From Acidobacteriota bacterium (GTDB lineage Bacteria; Acidobacteriota; Terriglobia; Terriglobales; Acidobacteriaceae), in the NCBI GenBank assembly GCA_021841795.1, contig JAKCDN010000045.1:1-12100 (forward strand): a DNA stretch of 12,100 nt, read 5' to 3'. Shown here one piece after another: positions 7,395 to 12,100 of the stretch. Both the position numbers and the translations under genes were made by a program. Within the stretch, counting starts at the first letter, position 1, and every line of letters begins with the position of its first letter. Under the pieces are notes generated by a model. It was not told where the DNA came from. It saw only the letters and a list, made by a program, of their open reading frames with translations, and did no database searches.

Positions 7395-8404
7395 ATCCAC
7401 GGAAGCTGATGACTGGTCTTTTCCCGCTGCTGCTGGCTGCGGCCGCGGCGGCGCAGATGCCGGCCGCAATGGCGGGACAGGCCGCGGAGGACGGCAATCC
7501 GGCCCCGGCCGCCGAGCCGGTGCTGAAGCCGAATCCCATCGACGCGCTGCGCAACTTTGAGCCGCCCGCGGACGAGCCCTATCAGTTGGGCAAGGGCGAC
7601 GAGATTGCCGTGACGTTTGCCGGACGGCCGGATCTCGATGCCAAGCTGGTGGTGGGGCCGGACGGCTATGTCACCCTGCCGCTGGCCGGCGACATCAAGC
7701 TGGCCGGCATGACGCGCACCGAGGCGGCGAAGACCATTGACACGGCGCTGGCAAAGTATTATGACAATCTGACAGCGCAGGTGACGGTGACCCGGTACAC
7801 CTCCAACCGCGTGCTGGTGCTGGGCGCGGTGGACAATCCCGGCGAGGTGAGCTTTGAAGGCACGCCGACGCTGCTGGAGGCGTTGACGCGCAGCGGACTG
7901 GTGAGCGGGCAGAACAAGGTGGCGCAGATCCCCGAGCGCTGCGCGATCTATCGCGGCAGCAACCAGGTAGTCTGGGTGCAGCTCCGCCAGTTGATCGAGT
8001 CGGGCAATACGCTGGCGGATATGCGCCTGCGCCGCGACGATGTGATCTATGTTCCCAGCCTTTCCGAGCAGTTTGTCTCGGTGCTGGGCGAGGTGGGCCA
8101 CCCGGGCGCGATTGCGCTCACGAGCAGTTCGACGCTGGCCAGCGTGCTGTCAGAGGCCGGCGGACTGACCAATGCGGCGGGTGGCAACGCGCATATCCAG
8201 ATCGTGGACCCGGCAACGGGAAAATCGCGTGTGTTCGCCTTCAAAGATGTCCTCAATCCCGCGAAGTCGCGTGAAATTGTTCTTAAACCGGGCCAGATTA
8301 TCTTTGTGCCCAAAACAGGATTTGCACGTGCAACTTATGTTCTGGAACGCCTGAATCCCCTGTTCCAGCTCAGCAGCCTGGCTTATCTGGGAGCGGTGCT
8401 ATGA
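7391..8404 (+). CDS. Polysaccharide export protein, Wza-like (Poly_export plus SLBB)
   Basis: A 337-residue exported protein expected to form the periplasmic/outer-membrane channel for the polymer. A signal peptide is clear: MNPRK, a hydrophobic Leu/Ala core at about 8-22, and a likely cleavage after AMA (about residue 28). There is no lipobox cysteine, unlike E. coli Wza; the only Cys seen is C184. A Pro/Ala-rich linker (about 30-60) is followed by the polysaccharide export domain, from YQLGKGDEIAVTF at 64-76 through VTVTRYTSNRVLVLGAV to 147. Two SLBB-type beta-grasp repeats follow, about 140-222 and 228-308, each with a V-LGEV/LGAV-x-x-PG motif. The C-terminal stretch (about 311-337) is an amphipathic helix, the position of the outer-membrane pore helix in Wza. 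A ribosome site AGGGAGG (7377-7383) precedes the ATG. The gene overlaps both neighbours by ATGA. Confidence 0.9.
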   Translation: MNPRKLMTGLFPLLLAAAAAAQMPAAMAGQAAEDGNPAPAAEPVLKPNPIDALRNFEPPADEPYQLGKGDEIAVTFAGRPDLDAKLVVGPDGYVTLPLAGDIKLAGMTRTEAAKTIDTALAKYYDNLTAQVTVTRYTSNRVLVLGAVDNPGEVSFEGTPTLLEALTRSGLVSGQNKVAQIPERCAIYRGSNQVVWVQLRQLIESGNTLADMRLRRDDVIYVPSLSEQFVSVLGEVGHPGAIALTSSSTLASVLSEAGGLTNAAGGNAHIQIVDPATGKSRVFAFKDVLNPAKSREIVLKPGQIIFVPKTGFARATYVLERLNPLFQLSSLAYLGAVL

Positions 8405-11400
8405 ACCGAAGAATCAATCCCTCCACGCATGCGTCGCAGGCTCGTCTCACGGATGGCGAAGCCAGCTTTTCAACCGCGCCGGGAGGTGCGGAGGGCAGCT
8501 CGCCGGAGCAGGCGCTTTTCCGGCTCGACGTTCTGCGCAGCCTGCGCAGGCACTGGCGCCTCGCGCTCGGATTTGCGCTGGCGGGCGTGCTGCTGGCGAT
8601 TGTTTACACCGTGCGGAACTGGTCGATGTACACGGCCGAGAGCTTCGTCTACATTCAGCCCACGCCGTCGGCGGTGCTGGAAGGCGCGGCGCCGATGCAC
8701 TGGCCGTACAACTATGACCCGGCGACCTACGACTCCTACCTGCAGCAGCAGCTGTTGAGCATGACGCGTCCTGACGTGCTGATCGACGCGCTGCACAAGC
8801 TGGGCTCCGGAGAGTGGCAGCGCAGCGGCGAGAGCGACGCCAGCGCAGCGGCCCGGCTGAAGGGCGCAATCGAAGTGGAGCGGGTGGGAACCAGCTATCA
8901 GGTGGGCATTACCGCCCACGCGCCGACCGCGGATGCGGCCGCAGAGCTGGCGAATGCGGTGGCGGCAAGCTACATCGACAACACCTCGCACGAGCAGCGG
9001 GCCGGGGACAGAGACCGCCTGGCCATGCTTCGGGAGGAGCGGAGCCGGGTCAAGAAGGAGCTTGACGACGACCGCGCCGAACAGGCCTCGCTGAATGCGC
9101 AGCTGGGCGTCGCGGCGATCGGGCCGGTAACGCCCGAGCACTACGACGACGATATCGCGCGCATACACGACGCGTTGATGAAGGCGCGCACCGATCACGA
9201 CGAGGCCGCGGCGCGGCTGACGGCTTTGACCTCGGGCCAGGGGCCGGATTCGGCGGCGCTGAATGCCGAGGCCGATCAGAAGATCGAGAGCGATCCCGGG
9301 CTGTCGAGCCTGAAGCAGACTTTGCTCTCGCGGCGCGCGGCGCTGATTTCGCAGATGGCGAACCTGACGCCCAGCCATCCGCTGTACAAGCAGGACCAGG
9401 AAGAGCTGCAGAAGATCAACGCTTCGCTGGAGTCGGCCACCGGCGAGATGCGCGCCAAGGCCGCGTCGCGCATCGAGGCGCAGTTGCGCACGGACCTGGA
9501 CCGCACCGCGGGCCTGGAAGAGCGGCTGAACGGCGAGCTGGCGCAGATGACCAGCGCCGCGGTGGGCGCAACGCCCAAGCTGCAGCGGCTCAGCGACCTG
9601 TCGAACGACATTACGCGGCTGCAGACGCGCTACGACGCCGTCGACGAACAGTTGCAGAACCAGACCCTTGAAGACGAGGCGCCGGGGCTGGCGCATCTGG
9701 CCGAGGCCGCGGTGCCTCCGCTGCATCCCTCGGTCATCGGCGTGATCCGCAACGCCCTGTTGCTGCTCTTCGGCCTGATGGGGATGGGAGCGGCGGCCGC
9801 CGTGATCGCGCACAAGCTGGATCCGCGCATCTATGTGGCTGCGGACGTGGAGCAGTTGCTTGGCTATGCGCCGATGGCGCAGTTGCCGGACTTCGACGAA
9901 GTGTCGGCCGAAGTGGCCGAGGAGCATCTGTTGCGGCTGGCGACGGCGATGGAGTACGCGGGCAGAGACGACAAGCTGAAGACCTGCGTGATGACAGGGG
10001 CCGGCCCGGGTGTGGGGGCGACGACCGTCGCCATGCACGTTAAGGTGCTGCTGAGCCTGTTGGCAAGAGAGCGGGAGGGCGCGGCTGCCGCCGACGCATC
10101 TTCGCTGGATCGCCTGTCGGCGAGCGCGTCCAGCCTGATGCTGTCGGAGATTACCTTTGAACAGGGGCCGTTTGCCGCGCGGCTGATGCAGCGTACCGAG
10201 CATTTGGCCCAGCCTGTGCGCCAGAGCATGCAGTTAACCGATACGGCGCCGCTGACTGTCTCAGCGGAGGCGGAATACGTGGCGCGGCAGGCCGATTGCG
10301 TGATTCTGGTCATCGAGTCGGGCAAGACCACGCGGGAGCAGCTTCGCGCGGCTGCGAAGATCCTGGAGCGCATGCAGGCCGGCGCGGTTGGATTTGTGCT
10401 GAACCGCGTAAGCCTGAAGAACGCCGACAAGAGCTTCCGCATCGCCGTAAGCGAAGTGGAAGAACATCTGCGCGCCAAGGAGCAGGCGTCCGCGCGCGCC
10501 GCCGAGGCGGCGCCGAGCGCGCTGCCGGAGACGCCGCGCGTTTCCCTGATGAGGGAGCCGCCGGCGCTGACGGACAAGAGCGTCATGCAGACATTTCCCG
10601 GTCCAGAAAATCCGAATCGATCCAGTCCTGCGCAGCGAACCACCGCAGAACCGGGAGCGATGACGGAGATCCCCGAACAGGCTCGTGGAGGTCCACTCCC
10701 GGAAACGCAAGCCCCATCCAGTTCGCGGGGGATGGGGCCGACGCAGACGACTGCCAGATTGACAGCTTCACCGCAGCGCCAGCCGATTGTGACTCCAATC
10801 CCGCACCAGATGCCCGTTATCCAGGGCGGGGCCGAAGGGGAAGCAGGACCGGGAGCCGTCCCAGCCGAGGCGGCGGATCGCGCAAGAAGAAGAAAGCCAG
10901 CGTCAGTGGCGACCTCGGTGGCAACCAGTAAGCCGGAGCCGGCTCCGGCAGAGGCGGTGACGATGCAGGACGCCAGGATCGATTGGGCGCATACGGTAAC
11001 GCTGGAGCCGGCAGCGGAGCCGGAGCCTGTGACGGCGGAAGCTGTGGCGACGCACGAAGCTGAAGCTGTGCTTTCTCCGGCTGAGGCTGTGGAGGCAATC
11101 GCGGAGCCTGAGCCGACTGCGGTTCCTGTAGCGCATGAACCCGGGCTGGAGCCGGTCGCAGCGGCAGCAGAGCCGGAGCCTGTGATGGCGGAAGCTGTGG
11201 CGACGCACGAAGCTGAAGCCGTGGCGACGCACGAAGCTGAAGCTGTGCCTTCTCCGGCTGAGGCCGTGGAGGCAATCGCGGAGCCTGAGCCGATTCGCGC
11301 CGAGACGGTAGCGGCGCATGCGGCCGAGCCCTTGCATGAAGATTTCACTGTGCCCGATGCGTCGGCCGCGACGGAAATCACGCCGGCCGAGGCGTCGGCG

Positions 11401-12100
11401 GCTCCGGAAGCGATAGCGCAGGCACCCGCGCGCCCGCCGGTTGAGGAGCCTGAGCCGGCTCCGATCGAGTCAACAGCGGAGCCGCCGGTTGCCGGAGAGG
11501 CAACGGACGATGCGGCGGCGCAAGCGCTGGACGATCCGCCCAGGTTGTTTGCCAAAGAACCGGCGCGCGCCGGTATCTCTCACGTTCCTGCCGCGCCGGT
11601 TGAGGCCGCGCCGGCCGTGGCTGACGCTGCTGCGGAGACGTGGTCCCAGCGGGCGGCAACCGCGGGCATTGCCGCCGCGCCAGACCGCAACCAGCCGCCC
11701 ATGACCGAGACCAGGCAGGAGGAAGAACCCCTGCCACCCGAGCCGACCGGTCTGAGCGGTCTGCGAGGCACGCTGTTTTCCCTGGGAATCAAGGAGCTGG
11801 CTCCAAAGAAGAGGCCGGCGCAAAAGGGCAAGGCGCGCGGCAAGATCGCGGCCGGCGCCAAAGCGGAAGCGGCTCTGGCGGCCTCCGGTGACAGTGACAG
11901 CGATCGAACCCATGCGGTCGGGGCTATGAAGCCTTTGCCCTCGCACGAGCCTGCGCATGCGGCCGTGGAGCGAGCGGTAACGCACGGCGCGGTGCCGCGG
12001 TGGGTGACGGCGGAGCCGGAGTTCCTGCCTCCACGCCTGGAACTGGCGGAGAACGACGAGGCTTCGCGCACGAAGATGCTGCCCTTTGACGACGATTTCG
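8401..12100 (+). CDS. Wzc/GumC-like co-polymerase with degenerate kinase-like domain and long tail (partial, runs off the right edge)
   Basis: At least 1233 residues with no stop before the window end, so the C-terminus is missing. It should sit in the inner membrane and control chain length and export with the Wza-like partner. The parts seen are: TM1 about 50-72; a Wzz-type periplasmic domain; coiled coils about 201-278 and 329-425; the GumC-type TPSHP at 323-327; Pro residues at 439, 440 and 443; and TM2 about 445-470. A BY-kinase-like region follows at about 475-690. Its P-loop position reads GAGPGVGATT (533-542) with Ala instead of the Walker A lysine. I see no DxDLRRP (Walker A'). TDTAPL (613-618), ILVIESGKTTREQL and GFVLNRV (664-670) still match the family. 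From about 690 the protein becomes Pro/Ala/Glu-rich, and no tyrosine occurs after Y626. The start ATG overlaps the upstream TGA at 8401-8404, with GGGAG at 8389-8393. Confidence 0.88.
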   Translation, partial: MNRRINPSTHASQARLTDGEASFSTAPGGAEGSSPEQALFRLDVLRSLRRHWRLALGFALAGVLLAIVYTVRNWSMYTAESFVYIQPTPSAVLEGAAPMHWPYNYDPATYDSYLQQQLLSMTRPDVLIDALHKLGSGEWQRSGESDASAAARLKGAIEVERVGTSYQVGITAHAPTADAAAELANAVAASYIDNTSHEQRAGDRDRLAMLREERSRVKKELDDDRAEQASLNAQLGVAAIGPVTPEHYDDDIARIHDALMKARTDHDEAAARLTALTSGQGPDSAALNAEADQKIESDPGLSSLKQTLLSRRAALISQMANLTPSHPLYKQDQEELQKINASLESATGEMRAKAASRIEAQLRTDLDRTAGLEERLNGELAQMTSAAVGATPKLQRLSDLSNDITRLQTRYDAVDEQLQNQTLEDEAPGLAHLAEAAVPPLHPSVIGVIRNALLLLFGLMGMGAAAAVIAHKLDPRIYVAADVEQLLGYAPMAQLPDFDEVSAEVAEEHLLRLATAMEYAGRDDKLKTCVMTGAGPGVGATTVAMHVKVLLSLLAREREGAAAADASSLDRLSASASSLMLSEITFEQGPFAARLMQRTEHLAQPVRQSMQLTDTAPLTVSAEAEYVARQADCVILVIESGKTTREQLRAAAKILERMQAGAVGFVLNRVSLKNADKSFRIAVSEVEEHLRAKEQASARAAEAAPSALPETPRVSLMREPPALTDKSVMQTFPGPENPNRSSPAQRTTAEPGAMTEIPEQARGGPLPETQAPSSSRGMGPTQTTARLTASPQRQPIVTPIPHQMPVIQGGAEGEAGPGAVPAEAADRARRRKPASVATSVATSKPEPAPAEAVTMQDARIDWAHTVTLEPAAEPEPVTAEAVATHEAEAVLSPAEAVEAIAEPEPTAVPVAHEPGLEPVAAAAEPEPVMAEAVATHEAEAVATHEAEAVPSPAEAVEAIAEPEPIRAETVAAHAAEPLHEDFTVPDASAATEITPAEASAAPEAIAQAPARPPVEEPEPAPIESTAEPPVAGEATDDAAAQALDDPPRLFAKEPARAGISHVPAAPVEAAPAVADAAAETWSQRAATAGIAAAPDRNQPPMTETRQEEEPLPPEPTGLSGLRGTLFSLGIKELAPKKRPAQKGKARGKIAAGAKAEAALAASGDSDSDRTHAVGAMKPLPSHEPAHAAVERAVTHGAVPRWVTAEPEFLPPRLELAENDEASRTKMLPFDDDF
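9997..10026 (+). other. Degenerate P-loop of the Wzc-like protein
   Basis: Residues 533-542 read GAGPGVGATT. The active BY-kinase pattern is G-x4-GK[S/T], so the lysine that holds the ATP phosphates is replaced by Ala540. A similar GVGATT form is known in CpaE/TadZ-type members of the MinD/ParA superfamily, which are often weak or non-hydrolytic ATPases. Flanking residues (VMTGAG before, VAMHV after) still look like the strand and helix of a P-loop fold. Loss of kinase activity is inferred. Confidence 0.7.
11011..11115 (+). repeat. Long in-frame direct repeat, copy 1
   Basis: This 105-base segment encodes AAEPEPVTAEAVATHEAEAV and continues through LSPAEAVEAIAEPEP. It is repeated at 11164-11292. 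Ignoring the extra 24-base unit in copy 2, I count four mismatches in 105 positions, including synonymous changes. The spacing is 153 bases (51 codons), so the frame is kept. The high DNA identity points to a recent duplication. Confidence 0.85.
11164..11292 (+). repeat. Long in-frame direct repeat, copy 2 (expanded)
   Basis: This is the second copy of the 11011-11115 segment. It is 24 bases longer because an eight-codon unit (VATHEAEA) is present twice in tandem. It encodes AAEPEPVMAEA, two VATHEAEA units, then VPSPAEAVEAIAEPEP. Together with copy 1 it shows slippage or unequal exchange acting within this gene. Confidence 0.85.
11197..11244 (+). repeat. 24-base tandem repeat, two units
   Basis: Units at 11197-11220 and 11221-11244 each encode VATHEAEA and differ only in the last base (gcc versus gct). 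A third, separate unit with the same sequence lies at 11044-11067 in copy 1 of the larger repeat. Because the unit is a multiple of three, gain or loss of a copy changes tail length without breaking the frame. Confidence 0.9.

Larger units (their letters stand above)
10468..12100 (+). other. Disordered Pro/Ala/Glu-rich tail of the Wzc-like protein
   Basis: From about residue 690 to the window edge the protein is dominated by Ala, Pro, Glu and Val, with very few aromatic or large hydrophobic residues, and reads as intrinsically disordered. The reading frame stays open for the whole stretch, and no stop or frameshift is needed to explain it. The single more ordered-looking island is TGLSGLRGTLFSLGIKEL at about 1116-1133, followed by a basic stretch KKRPAQKGKARGK. 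No tyrosine is present, so the tyrosine-rich tail of classical Wzc is absent in the visible part. Confidence 0.75.

Noticed and set aside
8470..10203. 577-codon - strand frame opposite the Wzc-like gene
   Set aside because: The + strand frame from 8401 is open for 3.7 kb, starts with an ATGA overlap and carries Wzc features; the opposite frame has no motif.
10296..10931. 211-codon + strand frame inside the Wzc-like gene, suggesting a frameshift
   Set aside because: The Wzc frame continues without a stop through the whole stretch and the kinase-like motifs lie in it; the alternative frame shows no domain.
11011..11292. The repeats as a CRISPR array or mobile-element ends
   Set aside because: They are in frame within a coding sequence, have no regular spacers and no terminal inverted repeats; a coding duplication explains them.

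Overview
The window is about 12.1 kb of GC-rich bacterial DNA. After a 454-base leader with no recognisable gene, seven genes lie head to tail on the + strand. Together they look like part of a Wzx/Wzy-type exopolysaccharide or capsule locus. Gene content, GC-rich codon use and protein style fit a Gram-negative such as an Acidobacteriota (Terriglobia) member. That assignment is my inference from memory; there is no rRNA or marker gene here to prove it.

Layout: 1-454 non-coding leader. 455-1660 WecG/TagA/CpsF-type glycosyltransferase with an extra C-terminal STAS-like domain. 1789-2868 radical SAM protein with a SPASM-like C-terminus. 2928-4367 multi-pass O-antigen ligase/polymerase (Wzy_C-like). 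4465-5700 family-2 glycosyltransferase, probably from a TTG start. 5697-7394 Wzx-like flippase. 7391-8404 Wza-like outer-membrane export protein. 8401 to the window end: Wzc/GumC-like co-polymerase, open at the right edge. The last four genes overlap pairwise by the same 4-base ATGA stop/start, so they are almost certainly co-transcribed and translationally coupled. The first four are separated by 59-128 bases, and two of these gaps contain clear inverted repeats.

How the genes fit together: the two glycosyltransferases would build the repeat unit on a lipid carrier, the flippase would move it across the inner membrane, and the ligase/polymerase would join units. The Wza- and Wzc-like proteins would carry the chain out and control its length. 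No initiating phosphoglycosyl transferase (WbaP/WecA type) and no low-molecular-weight tyrosine phosphatase are visible, so the locus probably extends beyond the window. The radical SAM enzyme is the member whose role is not explained by this scheme.

Most unusual are two apparently non-catalytic regulatory parts. The STAS domain fused to the WecG-type enzyme has Ala where the anti-sigma antagonist Ser is expected. The Wzc-like protein has a kinase-like domain without the Walker A lysine, without a recognisable Walker A' motif and without any tyrosine in its long Pro/Ala/Glu-rich tail (over 540 residues, still open at the edge). That tail contains a recent in-frame DNA duplication with a nested 24-base tandem repeat.
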